From assembly GCA_038206235.1 (NCBI GenBank), contig JBBRBB010000014.1, forward strand, positions 1-64,000: 64,000 bases of DNA, written 5' to 3'. Position numbers and translations under genes: made by a program. Shown one piece after another: positions 15,523 to 24,893 of the stretch (its first letter is position 1; each line of letters starts with the position of its first letter). The notes below the pieces were generated by a model. The model saw nothing but the letters and a program-made list of their open reading frames with translations, did no database searches and had not been told where the DNA came from. Origin of the DNA: JBBRBB01 sp038206235 (GTDB taxonomy: Bacteria > Bacteroidota > Bacteroidia > Chitinophagales > Chitinophagaceae).

Positions 15523-16008
15523 ATGAACTCAAAAACATTTTTTATAGTTGCAATCTTCGCAACAGTATTCTCAATAAAAAGTCTTGCGCAAAACGATATA
15601 AAACAAATACAACCCGCTCAATTACTTACTTCATATTACAGCATCAAAGATGCTTTAGTGGAAGGCGATGCCAATACCGCAGCCATGAAAGCAGAAGAAT
15701 TAGTAAAAACGGCAAACGGTATTGATTACAAAGTAATATCTGAGGGCAACATTAATGCTCTTTTAAAAGATGCAGGAGCAATTTCAGAAAGCAAAGACTT
15801 AAAAGAGCAAAGGCAGCATTTTGCTAATTTATCTGCTAATATGTTCACCTTGGCTAAAGCGGTTAATTTAACAACAGAGCCGGTTTATCAGGCATATTGT
15901 CCAATGAAAAAGACCTATTGGCTTAGCAGCGAAAAGACAATTAAAAATCCTTATTTCGGAAGCGCCATGCTTACTTGCGGTGAGGTGGTTGAAACAATTA
16001 ATCAATAA
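15523..16008 (+). CDS. DUF3347 domain protein
   Basis: 161 residues starting MNSKTFFIVAIFATVFSIKSLAQ, chosen over an upstream in-frame start because it gives a clean signal peptide. The helical core has QLLTSYYSIKDALVEGDANTAAMKAEELV, and the end carries AYCPMKKTYWLSS...IKNPYFGSAMLTCGEV. The Cys-Pro-Met and terminal Cys are typical of DUF3347, often fused to or near CusB-type copper efflux. Periplasmic copper binding is inferred from the Cys/Met motifs and the neighbours. Confidence 0.8.
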   Translation: MNSKTFFIVAIFATVFSIKSLAQNDIKQIQPAQLLTSYYSIKDALVEGDANTAAMKAEELVKTANGIDYKVISEGNINALLKDAGAISESKDLKEQRQHFANLSANMFTLAKAVNLTTEPVYQAYCPMKKTYWLSSEKTIKNPYFGSAMLTCGEVVETINQ

Positions 16009-16088
16009 TCAATTTAGCAGAAATGGTCAAGAATATTTCTTCCTGACTGTTCTGCATTTAATCACTGTAACTTAAAAATCAAAATAAT

Positions 16089-16676
16089 ATGAAAAAGATT
16101 CTTATAACAGCTCTTTCAATTGCAGCAATAGCCTTTGTTGCCTGCAACAGTGGTAACACTAAAACAGAAGCAAAAGATAATATGAGTAATGATTCTGCTG
16201 CATCAAACACTCAAACCGCGAATACAGAAACAAAAAGCACAGCTTCAATGAAAGAAATAGTAGCAGGTTATTTACAATTAAAAAACGCTTTGGCTAACGA
16301 CAATGGAACGGAAGCGGCAAATGGGGGTAAAGCAATAGTAGATGCCATGCAAAAATTTGACAAGTCTTCATTAACGTCTGAACAAAAGAAAATGTATGAA
16401 GACATGGAAAGCGCTATGAAAGAAAATGCAGAACACATTGGTGAGAATGCTGATAAGATTGATCACCAGCGGGAACATTTTGAAATGCTCAGCAGTGATA
16501 TGTATGATATGGTTAAAACTTATGGCGCAGAACAAACGCTGTATAAAGACTATTGCCCCATGTACAATGATAAGAAAGGCGCATATTGGATTAGTGAAAC
16601 GAAAGAAATTAAAAACCCTTACCTCGGCAAGAAGATGCCTACATGTGGCGAAATGAAAGAAGAAATTAAACAGTAA
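16089..16676 (+). CDS. DUF3347 domain lipoprotein
   Basis: 195 residues. The signal ends at the lipobox FVAC, followed by a Ser/Asn/Thr-rich spacer of about 45 residues and the DUF3347 core (IVAGYLQLKNALANDNGTEAANGGKAIVDAM). The C-terminus DYCPMYNDKKGAYWISE...IKNPYLGKKMPTCGEM repeats the CPM/Cys motif of its neighbour. The two genes are paralogues ~80 bases apart. Membrane-anchored periplasmic copper carrier or sensor inferred. Confidence 0.82.
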   Translation: MKKILITALSIAAIAFVACNSGNTKTEAKDNMSNDSAASNTQTANTETKSTASMKEIVAGYLQLKNALANDNGTEAANGGKAIVDAMQKFDKSSLTSEQKKMYEDMESAMKENAEHIGENADKIDHQREHFEMLSSDMYDMVKTYGAEQTLYKDYCPMYNDKKGAYWISETKEIKNPYLGKKMPTCGEMKEEIKQ

Positions 16677-16678
16677 TC

Positions 16679-17143
16679 ATGAGCCGGTTGAAAAAAATTC
16701 TGTTAGCAATATTGATTGTATTTATTGTAATTCAATTTATACAGCCTGCCCGTAATAAAAGCGGGCAGGTATTGCCAACAGACATCACAAAAATCTACAA
16801 AGTTCCAGATAGCGTTCAGGCTGTTTTCAAGACTGCCTGTTACGATTGCCATAGCAATACTACCAGCTATCCATGGTATTCTAATATTCAGCCCATGGCC
16901 TGGTTTCTGGCACATCATATAAAGGATGGCAAAGCGGACCTTAATTTCAGTGAGTTTGGCTCTTATTCTGTAAGAAAACAAAAAAGCAAGCTGAAGGAGA
17001 TTGAGCATAGTTTGAAAGACGGTACAATGCCTGTAACATCATATAAGCTGATGCATGCAAATGCAAGGCTTACACAACAGGATAAAAAATTAATAATAGA
17101 CTGGGCAGAAAAAACAAAAGACAGTCTGTCTCAAAAAAATTAA
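16679..17143 (+). CDS. heme-binding domain protein (c-type, CYDCHS)
   Basis: 154 residues with an N-terminal membrane helix (KILLAILIVFIVIQFI) and the conserved PARNKSGQVLPTDI, FKTACYDCHSNTTSYPWYSNIQPMAWFLAHHIKDGK and FSEFGSYS blocks of the Bacteroidota haem-binding domain. CYDCH attaches heme c. It begins two bases after the DUF3347 stop, so it is co-transcribed. It is anchored to the membrane with the heme domain in the periplasm; an electron-transfer role with the multicopper oxidases is inferred. Confidence 0.87.
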   Translation: MSRLKKILLAILIVFIVIQFIQPARNKSGQVLPTDITKIYKVPDSVQAVFKTACYDCHSNTTSYPWYSNIQPMAWFLAHHIKDGKADLNFSEFGSYSVRKQKSKLKEIEHSLKDGTMPVTSYKLMHANARLTQQDKKLIIDWAEKTKDSLSQKN

Positions 17144-17146
17144 ATA

Positions 17147-17221
17147 ATGAAACGCATCGGCAAAGCAATATTGAGAATACTAAAATCTCTTTTTATCAGA
17201 AAGAAAAAGTGTTGCCAATAA
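17147..17221 (+). CDS. short cationic ORF ending in a Cys pair
   Basis: A 24-codon frame four bases after the heme-protein stop reads MKRIGKAILRILKSLFIRKK, then KCCQ. It is basic, amphipathic and ends in two cysteines. The close spacing and metal-ligand ending are compatible with a real microprotein in the copper operon, but length alone cannot establish this. It runs into the CAATAAG repeat. Confidence 0.35.
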   Translation: MKRIGKAILRILKSLFIRKKKCCQ

Positions 17222-17273
17222 GCAATAAGCAATAAGCAAGAGGCAACGGACAACACAACGAGAAACGAGAAAC
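17216..17273 (+). repeat. short-period repeat, CAATAAG then GAGAAAC
   Basis: Tandem 7-bp units of CAATAAG are followed by an ACAACGAGAAACGAGAAAC run. The 15-mer CACAACGAGAAACGA (17254-17268) recurs exactly at 33344-33358, and a similar GAAACGAGAAACG occurs in the coding sequence at about 62387. These belong to a set of simple repeats scattered through the window. Confidence 0.6.
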
Positions 17274-17285
17274 ATAATATTAAAA

Positions 17286-20159
17286 ATGAAGAAGATGCAA
17301 AAAAACAAAAGCTCATCAATCAAAATAATTCTTATCGTAATGCAACTGTTTTGGTTTTCCGCAACATTTGCTCAGCATGATATGCCGGGTATGAAAATGC
17401 CAATGCCAAAGAAGGAAAATAGCAAACAAACACAGAAAGTAATATATACATGTGTTATGCATCCCGAAGTAAAAATGAGTAAACCTGGTAATTGCCCTAA
17501 GTGCGGTATGAAACTGGTAAAAAAGACAGTAAAAGTTTCAACCCCAAAATCTGTTTCCAAAATGCATGATGATATGCAAATGCAAAAAGACACTACGTCC
17601 AAGAATGAAATGAAAGATATGCCAGGTATGAAAATGGATATGCCGATGGCAAAAGACAAAACAGTAAATCAGGACAACATGAATGGTATGCAGATGGATA
17701 ATATGGATAATATGGATATGGCAAAAACCAATTTAGGTCCTATAAAAACCATTATCAACAATAGTCCTCCACGCACCGTTCGCTATGATCTATATATCAG
17801 AGATACTACAGTTACTTACGGCAAAAAATCTAAAAGGGCTATTGCAGTAAATGGTCAGATACCTATGCCCACACTTACGTTTACCGAAGGTGATACAGCA
17901 GAAATTTATGTGCACAATGAATTGAATGAAGTAACCTCCCTGCATTGGCACGGACTGTTTTTACCCAACCGTATGGATGGCGTGCCTTTCCTAACCCAAA
18001 TGCCTATCAAGCCACATTCTACTTATCTCTATAAATACCCCATTGTTCAACATGGCACGCATTGGTATCATAGTCATAGCAAATTACAGGAACAGATAGG
18101 TATGTATGGCTCCTTCATCATGAATAAAAGGAAAGAATGGGATATACCAACCATACCGGTGGTACTAAGCGAATGGACAGATATGAAACCGGAAGAAGTT
18201 CACCGCAGCCTTCGCAGTGCTACTGATTGGTTTGCTATAGAAAAAGGAACTACACAAAGCTATGCAGAGGCTATAAAAAGCGGCAATTTAAAGACTAAGC
18301 TTACTAATGAATGGAAGCGTATGAATGCAATGGATGTAAGTGATGTGTTCTACGATAATTTTTTAATTAATGGCAAAAATCAAAATATACAACCTCAGTT
18401 TAAAGCAGGGGATAAAGTAAGATTACGAATAGCTAACGGCGGTGCATCAGATTATTTCTGGCTTACTTATTCAGGCGGTAAGATTACGGTAGTAGCCAGT
18501 GATGGAAATGATGTAGAACCTGTAGAAGTTGACAGGTTGCTTATTGCAGTTTCTGAAACTTATGATGTGGTGATAACAGTACCCGAAAATAAAAGTTATG
18601 AATTTTTGGTAACGCCTGAAGACCGTACAAAATCAGCTTCTTTATGGTTGGGCAGCGGCGAAAAAGTTTATGCAACAAAATTACCCAAACTTAAATATTT
18701 CGCAGGTATGCAGATGATGAACGACATGATGGATATGAAGGGCAATATGATAGAAATGGAAGGTATGCAAATGGCTAACCAGGTTATGGATATGAACACG
18801 GTTATGTATCCTGAAATTACAGGTGAAGAAAAACCAGGCAAAGAAATGAATAGGGAAGACATGAAAGACATGCAAATGGATAAGATGAAAAATGATTCAA
18901 CGCATGAAGGTCATGACATGAAAGATATGAAGCAGGATAAAATGGACGGCATGAAAGGGATGGATATGAGCAAATCTAAAAAAGATAATATGCAGGCGCA
19001 TAACATGCAAATGCCAAACAACAACAGCATGGCTGGTATGAATATGGCTGCTGATAACTCTGATATAGTAACACTTAATTATGGCATGTTGCGTTCAACT
19101 GAAAAAACAACTTTGCCCGAAGGTCCATGGAAAGAATTGAAATTCGATTTAACGGGAAACATGAACCGTTATGTATGGAGCCTTGACAATAAAGTAGTTT
19201 CTGAAAGTGATAAAATCCTGATTAAAAAAGGAGAAAGAGTAAGAATAGTTTTATTCAACAATAGCATGATGCGGCATCCCATGCACCTGCATGGTCATGA
19301 TTTTAGAGTGCTGAACGGGCAGGGTGATTACGCACCCATGAAAAACATTATTGACATTATGCCGATGGAACGGGATACTATTGAATTTTATGCCGGTGAA
19401 GCTGGGGGCGACTGGTTTTTTCATTGCCATATTTTATACCACATGATGAGCGGCATGGGCAGGGTTTTCAGCTACGAAAATTCACCCACTAACGCAGATT
19501 CGGCAAACATTGATTCATCGGCAATTACAGATATTACCAGCCCTAAAGTGGCTAAACGGGGCTTAAATTCTGACGACAAAATGTTTCATCCTATGGGCAG
19601 GGTTGGTATAGAAAGCAATGGCAGCGATGGCGAATTTATGCTTGCTCAAACACGCTGGAAAGCAAGCACACTTTGGCATTTAGGTTTGCATGATATGCAT
19701 GGTTACGAAAGTGAAACAATGATAGGCAGGTATCTGGGCAGAATGCAATGGTGGTATCCTTATATTGGGTTCGATTATCATTATAAAAAAGAAGGCCCGT
19801 TTCAAAAAAACTTTTTCGATTTAAGCGGCAGCGTCAAAAACATTTTTGGCAGCGAAGAAAAGAATTGGTTTGGGCAGGTGAGCAATAAGAACAATCGTAA
19901 AACGGGAGTAGCAGGAATTGCCTTTACATTACCTACGCTTACAGTTGCAGATATAAGGGTAGATGGTGATGGCAAATTCCGTTTCCAATTATCGAGAGAG
20001 GATATATCAATTGCCCCGCGCTTACGCTTTATGTGGATGATAAATACTGATAAAGAATATACCGCGGGATTTCGCTACATAGCCATGAAATATATTTCCT
20101 TATCATCCCATTATGATAGCGACATGGGCTTAGGCGCAGGAATAACGCTGACTTATTAA
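17286..20159 (+). CDS. multicopper oxidase with HMBD, Met-rich insertion and barrel-like C-terminus
   Basis: 957 residues. Domains in order: signal peptide; Met-rich segment; a heavy-metal-binding domain (YTCVMHPEVKMSKPGNCPKCGM, ~51-75); three cupredoxin domains with HWHG (~219), HTHWYHSHS (~258), HPMHLHGH (~663) and HCHILYHMMSGM (~713, T1 site); a Met/Asp-rich insertion (~470-605); and a ~200-residue C-terminal domain (GRYLGRMQWWYPYIGFDYHY..., ending ISLSSHYDSDMGLGAGITLTY) that resembles CopB-type beta-barrels. CopA-type copper oxidase. It may oxidise Cu(I) in the periplasm and anchor to the outer membrane. Confidence 0.87.
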   Translation: MKKMQKNKSSSIKIILIVMQLFWFSATFAQHDMPGMKMPMPKKENSKQTQKVIYTCVMHPEVKMSKPGNCPKCGMKLVKKTVKVSTPKSVSKMHDDMQMQKDTTSKNEMKDMPGMKMDMPMAKDKTVNQDNMNGMQMDNMDNMDMAKTNLGPIKTIINNSPPRTVRYDLYIRDTTVTYGKKSKRAIAVNGQIPMPTLTFTEGDTAEIYVHNELNEVTSLHWHGLFLPNRMDGVPFLTQMPIKPHSTYLYKYPIVQHGTHWYHSHSKLQEQIGMYGSFIMNKRKEWDIPTIPVVLSEWTDMKPEEVHRSLRSATDWFAIEKGTTQSYAEAIKSGNLKTKLTNEWKRMNAMDVSDVFYDNFLINGKNQNIQPQFKAGDKVRLRIANGGASDYFWLTYSGGKITVVASDGNDVEPVEVDRLLIAVSETYDVVITVPENKSYEFLVTPEDRTKSASLWLGSGEKVYATKLPKLKYFAGMQMMNDMMDMKGNMIEMEGMQMANQVMDMNTVMYPEITGEEKPGKEMNREDMKDMQMDKMKNDSTHEGHDMKDMKQDKMDGMKGMDMSKSKKDNMQAHNMQMPNNNSMAGMNMAADNSDIVTLNYGMLRSTEKTTLPEGPWKELKFDLTGNMNRYVWSLDNKVVSESDKILIKKGERVRIVLFNNSMMRHPMHLHGHDFRVLNGQGDYAPMKNIIDIMPMERDTIEFYAGEAGGDWFFHCHILYHMMSGMGRVFSYENSPTNADSANIDSSAITDITSPKVAKRGLNSDDKMFHPMGRVGIESNGSDGEFMLAQTRWKASTLWHLGLHDMHGYESETMIGRYLGRMQWWYPYIGFDYHYKKEGPFQKNFFDLSGSVKNIFGSEEKNWFGQVSNKNNRKTGVAGIAFTLPTLTVADIRVDGDGKFRFQLSREDISIAPRLRFMWMINTDKEYTAGFRYIAMKYISLSSHYDSDMGLGAGITLTY

Positions 20160-20498
20160 AACATACGTCAAATAATTTTTAATGGAAGCAGGATATTGTA
20201 TGAATTATTTTTTGAACCAGGCTGCAGAATTATTATTAAGCATCGTTGTCGTACGCTAAGTACAATAACATCTGTTGAAAGGTTTAGCATATCTGTTATA
20301 GAAAGTACTATAACAGTTTCAATGAAAAACGAATTTGATATTACAATTGTCCGTGAAGCCTAAAAAAATTTCCCGGAGTTTGCAGATGAACGAATTTCGA
20401 ACCAACGAAGATGCCATGACAATTAGCCGTTATCAAAATAACTTACCGGCAATAAGAAATATTTAAGGATAGTTAGTTCTGAAAATAAAATCTTATTT
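20160..20498. other. 339-bp gap in the copper island
   Basis: No gene is apparent; frames are broken and nothing resembles a known family. The sequence TTTCCCGGAGTTTGCA (about 20369-20384) recurs in part near 46937-46963, where CCCGGTGTAG and CCCGGAGTTTGCA occur. The gap may hold the promoter of the DUF2231 gene, but I could not identify one. Confidence 0.4.
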
Positions 20499-21425
20499 AT
20501 GTTTAAAGACTTTCCATCACTCCATCCTTTAACAACACACTTTCCCATAGTGCTTATACTGCTGGCAGCAGTTTTTCAGGCTGTTGTTGTTTGGAAACCC
20601 AACTGGTTGCAGATACGCTGGGCTGCATTGTTCTTAATGGCCGGCGGTTTTCTTTCTGCATGGGCAGTAAGCACTATATTTCATGCTATGATTTCCTTGG
20701 AGGCGCCTAAATCATCATGGATGGCATTTAATGAACATGAAAAATATGCGCAATACACTTTGTGGATGGCAGGCATTACTTTACTGTTAAAAGGCATAGG
20801 CGATTTTTATAAAATTAACCGCAGGTCTTATGATGTAGTTGTATTGGTGGCCGCGTTGCTGGCTGCTATTCTTGTTTCTGTAACGGGCCATCATGGCGCC
20901 TGGCTTACCCATATTGAAGGCGTGGGCCCGATGGGTAAAAATTTAGGCACAGAAGAAGATGAAAAAAATATGAACAAGATGGGAGGTATGAATATGGGTG
21001 GCAAGAATATGGATACCACCATGAAAATGAATGATAGTATGCCTGGTATGAAAAATATGCAGGGAATGGATACATCAATGAAGATGAAGGGAATGGATAA
21101 GATGAAAAATATGAAAGGCATGGATAAGATAAAAGATATGAAAGACATGGACAATATGAAAGACATGGACAATATGAAAGATATGAAAGGCATGGATAAG
21201 ATGAAAGATATGAGGGGCATGGATAGCATGAAAGACATGAAAGGCATGGACAAGATGAAAGATATGAAAGGCATGGATAGCATGAAAAATATGGAGGGCA
21301 TGGATAACATGAAAGGCATGAAGGGTATGAAGAATATGAAAGGTATGAAGCTGATTGATACTACCAAACCTTATGATAACAATCCCGCAAGGGAGCAGGC
21401 GCCTCCTCCAAAAAAGCAAAAATAG
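20499..21425 (+). CDS. DUF2231 membrane protein with Met-rich repeat tail
   Basis: 308 residues. The N-terminal ~140 residues have four membrane helices and the DUF2231 pattern HPLTTHFPIVLILLAAVFQAV, with histidines in the first loop and HHGAWLTHIEGVGP at the end of the domain. The C-terminal ~150 residues consist of degenerate GMDKMKDMK-type units, about one third Met. DUF2231 proteins are often found near copper or heme genes. The soluble tail likely binds Cu(I) by thioether ligands. Fusion to such a tail is unusual. Followed 21 bases later by the second multicopper oxidase. Confidence 0.75.
   Translation: MFKDFPSLHPLTTHFPIVLILLAAVFQAVVVWKPNWLQIRWAALFLMAGGFLSAWAVSTIFHAMISLEAPKSSWMAFNEHEKYAQYTLWMAGITLLLKGIGDFYKINRRSYDVVVLVAALLAAILVSVTGHHGAWLTHIEGVGPMGKNLGTEEDEKNMNKMGGMNMGGKNMDTTMKMNDSMPGMKNMQGMDTSMKMKGMDKMKNMKGMDKIKDMKDMDNMKDMDNMKDMKGMDKMKDMRGMDSMKDMKGMDKMKDMKGMDSMKNMEGMDNMKGMKGMKNMKGMKLIDTTKPYDNNPAREQAPPPKKQK
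21090..21350 (+). repeat. tandem Met-rich coding repeats
   Basis: Around 18 units encode GMDKMKDMK, GMDSMKDMK, DMDNMKDMD and similar 6- to 9-residue variants. The DNA is highly repetitive (GGCATGGATAAGATGAAAGA and relatives), so copy number may vary between strains and may be misassembled. Similar GMDMKNKK and MKGMKGM tracts occur in the two multicopper oxidases. Confidence 0.8.
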
Positions 21426-21446
21426 TATAGGATTAAAACGGGAATA

Positions 21447-23789
21447 ATGAAAAAGAATATTGTAACCATAGTAACCTTATTGATATACTTGTTTAATATT
21501 TCTGTATTTGCTCAAACGATTGAAAAAAGAATTGCCAATGAAAATATTAAACCACCTTCCAAATACCAGGGTAAAAGAGTAGAGTACGATTTATACATCG
21601 CAGATACAATGGTGAATTTCACCGGAAAAAATAGAATGGCTATTGCAGTAAATGGCTCTATACCCGCACCCACCTTATATTTTACAGAGGGCGATACGGC
21701 TATTATCAGAGTGCATAATAAAATGAAAGAAGAAACTTCTATTCACTGGCATGGAATTCTTGTACCCAATGCTGAAGATGGAGTGCCTTATTTAACCACG
21801 GCGCCTGTTATGCCCGGCACTGTACATACTTTCACTTTTCCCATTGTACAAAGCGGCACATTTTGGTATCACTCCCACACCATGTTGCAGGAGCAATCCG
21901 GGCTTTACGGATCTATAGTTATTAAAAGACCCGATGAAAAGCCAATGACAGAATATGTTCTTGTATTATCTGACTGGACGGATGAAAATCCAAACCAGGT
22001 ACATCGCTACCTTAAAAAAGGAGCTGAGTGGTATTCCATAAAAAAAGGCGCCATGCAGAGTTACGGCGAAGCTATTGCACCAGGATATTTTAAAGATAAA
22101 TTAAAACAGGAATGGATGCGGATGACACCTATGGATGTTGCTGATGTTTATTACAACAGGTTTCTCATTAATGGCAAAGACAAATATTATTTAAAAGATG
22201 CAAAGCCCGGAGAAATTATAAAGCTTAGAATTATTAACGGATCTTCTTCTACTTATTTCACGGTGCAGTTTGCTGGCGGGCAAATGCAGGTGGCATCTGC
22301 TGATGGCATAAACGTAATGCCGTTAATGGTTGATAAAATTGAACTGGCAACCGCAGAGACTTATGATGTACTTATTCAAATGCCCGAAGATAGCAGCGCT
22401 TACGAATTCAGGGCTACTTCATGGGATATAACCGGCTATGGTTCTGTGTTTCTGGGTAATGGTCCTGAAGTAAATGCACCCACCTTACCCAAGCTTGATT
22501 ATTTTGCAATGATGCGTGACATGAACAGTATGATGGGCAGTATGAATATGAGCGGCGGCGGAATGAATATGAAAAGTATGAAAGGTATGAAAGGAATGAA
22601 GATGGGGGGAAAAAATGGGATGAAGAACATGAACACGAAAGATAAAAAAGGCATGGACACTATGAAAAAAATGGACGGAATGGATATGAAGAATAAGAAG
22701 GATACCGCACAAGGAATGAAAAGCATGAACATGGATATGAAAGACATGAACATGCAATCATCCGAAGGCAATATGACGGAAATGTCTATGCCGGGAATGG
22801 GTGGCGAAGGCATGATGCTCACTTATGATATGCTTAGAAGCATCAACCCCTCTGTTTTAGACTCAACAAAAAAATTGCGTGAGATTAAGCTCAGCTTAAC
22901 AGGCAATATGCTTCGCTATATCTGGTCAATGGATAATAAAACACTTTCCGAATCCGACAATGTTCTTATCCGCCATGGAGAAAATGTACGCATGATATTC
23001 ACCAACACCACTATGATGCGACATCCCATGCACCTGCACGGGCACTTCTTCCGTTTTGTAAATGCACAGGGTGAATACTCGCCAATGAAACATACGTTTG
23101 ACATTAAACCAATGGAAACCGATACGATTGAATTTTATGCCAATGAAGAAAAAGACTGGTTCTTTCATTGCCATAATTTGTACCACATGATGAGCGGCAT
23201 GGCCAGAGTTGTAAGCTACGAGGGCAGTGAAAAAAATGAGTTTGCCAAAACCGGTTATAAAGTTTTAAAAAGAGAAGATAAGCGATTGTTTCCCTGGGCA
23301 GACATATCTGTTCACTCCCAGGGTGTATTTGGGATGTTCAATGTTTCAAATAATAAAAATGCATTGGAAATAGAACTTAGGTCCACTTACAAAGGAGATG
23401 TGGAAGAGGAAAATCATTTGCTTCGCTATTTAGATAAGCAGCAATATTTTGCCGCCTTTATTGGATACGATTATCGCAGAAATAAAAATCTGCCACAGTT
23501 TTCAAAATCTAATTCAAAAGATAACCGCCATGTGGTTGATGCAGGTTTTTATTACCTGCTGCCAATGCTTGTACGGTCAGAATGGAGGATAGACAACAAT
23601 GGTAATTTACGTTTGCAGCTTGAAAGAAGAGACCTTGCATTAAGCAATAATTTTTTTGCTGATCTGCGTGTAAATACCGATAAAGAATATACAGTATTGT
23701 TTCGCTATATGTTCAGCCGTTATTTTTCCATCAGTACTAATTACGACGATCAATATAAGTGGGGCATTGGTTTAACCTTGCATTATTAA
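21447..23789 (+). CDS. multicopper oxidase, second, with barrel-like C-terminus
   Basis: 780 residues. Signal peptide (NIVTIVTLLIYLFNISVFAQ), then three cupredoxin domains with SIHWHGILVPNAEDGVPYLT (~98), GTFWYHSHTMLQEQSG, HPMHLHGHFF and HCHNLYHMMSGM (T1 site, ~572). A Met-rich insertion (~355-455) lies between domains 2 and 3. There is no HMBD. The C-terminal ~180 residues (YLDKQQYFAAFIGYDYRRNK..., ending YFSISTNYDDQYKWGIGLTLHY) resemble the barrel-like end of the first oxidase, so the two are paralogues with shared architecture. Likely a periplasmic cuprous oxidase. Confidence 0.86.
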   Translation: MKKNIVTIVTLLIYLFNISVFAQTIEKRIANENIKPPSKYQGKRVEYDLYIADTMVNFTGKNRMAIAVNGSIPAPTLYFTEGDTAIIRVHNKMKEETSIHWHGILVPNAEDGVPYLTTAPVMPGTVHTFTFPIVQSGTFWYHSHTMLQEQSGLYGSIVIKRPDEKPMTEYVLVLSDWTDENPNQVHRYLKKGAEWYSIKKGAMQSYGEAIAPGYFKDKLKQEWMRMTPMDVADVYYNRFLINGKDKYYLKDAKPGEIIKLRIINGSSSTYFTVQFAGGQMQVASADGINVMPLMVDKIELATAETYDVLIQMPEDSSAYEFRATSWDITGYGSVFLGNGPEVNAPTLPKLDYFAMMRDMNSMMGSMNMSGGGMNMKSMKGMKGMKMGGKNGMKNMNTKDKKGMDTMKKMDGMDMKNKKDTAQGMKSMNMDMKDMNMQSSEGNMTEMSMPGMGGEGMMLTYDMLRSINPSVLDSTKKLREIKLSLTGNMLRYIWSMDNKTLSESDNVLIRHGENVRMIFTNTTMMRHPMHLHGHFFRFVNAQGEYSPMKHTFDIKPMETDTIEFYANEEKDWFFHCHNLYHMMSGMARVVSYEGSEKNEFAKTGYKVLKREDKRLFPWADISVHSQGVFGMFNVSNNKNALEIELRSTYKGDVEEENHLLRYLDKQQYFAAFIGYDYRRNKNLPQFSKSNSKDNRHVVDAGFYYLLPMLVRSEWRIDNNGNLRLQLERRDLALSNNFFADLRVNTDKEYTVLFRYMFSRYFSISTNYDDQYKWGIGLTLHY

Positions 23790-23906
23790 TTTTTTAGATG
23801 CAAGGAATAAAGTTTAGTATAATGACCGTGAGTACAGTAGTAGTGGCCATTAATGCAAGCATGTTAAAAGTAAAAAAAAAATTTTTTAATCATTAAAACA
23901 TAAACA

Positions 23907-24395
23907 ATGGAAATGCAAAACACAAGTGAAATGCACATGATGCACAAAATGCAGTACAAAAAATTATTATGGATGGTAATCATTTCTTTTATTGCCATGT
24001 TTATTTTGATGTACTCCATGGTTGACAAATTCGCAAATGTAATCCCCAACATCAACCAGTTTTACATGGCCGGCCTTATGACCGCAGCCATGCTTATTAT
24101 TGAAATGGCCATAATGAGCAGCATGTATATGCACAAAAAAACGAATGCTGTAATTATTGGCATCAGCGCTATTGCGCTGGTAACCTGTTTTGTTTTCATC
24201 CAAAACCAAACGGCCGTTACCAATAAGCAATTCCTTAAATCAATGATACCGCACCATGCCGCAGCGCTGCTGATGGCCAAAGAGGCCAATATAAGCGACC
24301 CGGAAATAAAGAAATTAGTCAACGATATTATTTCATCGCAACAAAGAGAAATAGATTTTATGAAAGCCAAATTAAAAGAGATGGACAATAAATGA
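23907..24395 (+). CDS. DUF305 membrane protein
   Basis: 162 residues. Three membrane helices (about 20-38, 52-72 and 80-96) precede a short DUF305 domain with SMIPHHAAALLMAKEANISDPEIKKLVNDIISSQQREIDFMKAKL. DUF305 is a ferritin-like helical domain carrying paired His (IPHH) and Met ligands. The first residues (MQNTSEMHMMHKMQYKK) are Met/His-rich. It fits a membrane-anchored metal-binding protein of the copper island. Confidence 0.83.
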   Translation: MEMQNTSEMHMMHKMQYKKLLWMVIISFIAMFILMYSMVDKFANVIPNINQFYMAGLMTAAMLIIEMAIMSSMYMHKKTNAVIIGISAIALVTCFVFIQNQTAVTNKQFLKSMIPHHAAALLMAKEANISDPEIKKLVNDIISSQQREIDFMKAKLKEMDNK

Positions 24396-24493
24396 TTTAA
24401 AACCGAACGCCTTCAAATACAAAACTTAAAAAAGTAATTACAAACTATAAAATTTTTGATAATCAAATTTCATAACAATTAAATTTTAAAAAC

Positions 24494-24826
24494 ATGAGTC
24501 ACGAAAAACACGAATCAATGATTGATGCCATGAACGATTGCGCTACAGAATGCAATCATTGCGCTTCAGCCTGTTTAGAAGAACAGGATGTACAATCTTT
24601 AGCCAGATGCATAAAGCTGGATATAGATTGTGCTGAAATTTGTTCTCTAACCTCTTCTTATGCAGCACGAGGTTCAGAACATGCTATGCACTTAATGAAA
24701 GAGTGTGCAGAGATATGTAATGCCTGTGCGGAAGAGTGCGAAAAATTTGCCGACCGTTATGATCATTGCAAAAAATGCGCAGAAGCCTGCCGGTCTTGTG
24801 CCGAAGAATGCAGTGCAATGGCATAA
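24494..24826 (+). CDS. four-helix bundle copper storage protein, Csp-like
   Basis: 110 residues with 16 cysteines in C-x3-C and C-x2-C spacing (CATECNHCASAC, CIKLDIDCAEIC, CAEICNACAEEC, CKKCAEACRSCAEEC). This matches the Csp family, in which Cys lining a four-helix bundle stores many Cu(I) ions. No signal peptide (MSHEKHESMIDAMNDC), so a cytosolic Csp3-like type is suggested. Preceded by TTTCATAACAATTAAATTT and an A-rich leader near identical to that of its paralogue at 27075. Confidence 0.87.
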   Translation: MSHEKHESMIDAMNDCATECNHCASACLEEQDVQSLARCIKLDIDCAEICSLTSSYAARGSEHAMHLMKECAEICNACAEECEKFADRYDHCKKCAEACRSCAEECSAMA

Positions 24827-24893
24827 GCAAATCTCAAAACCTACGCAGGTTTTTGAAACCTGGTTTAATTAACTCACAACATAAATTTTTTTT

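Noticed and set aside
20891..21419. Long minus-strand frames across the Met-rich repeats
   Set aside because: They are products of the repeat (no stops in antisense) and read as low-complexity Met/Pro/Phe/Ile/His; the plus-strand DUF2231 gene explains them.
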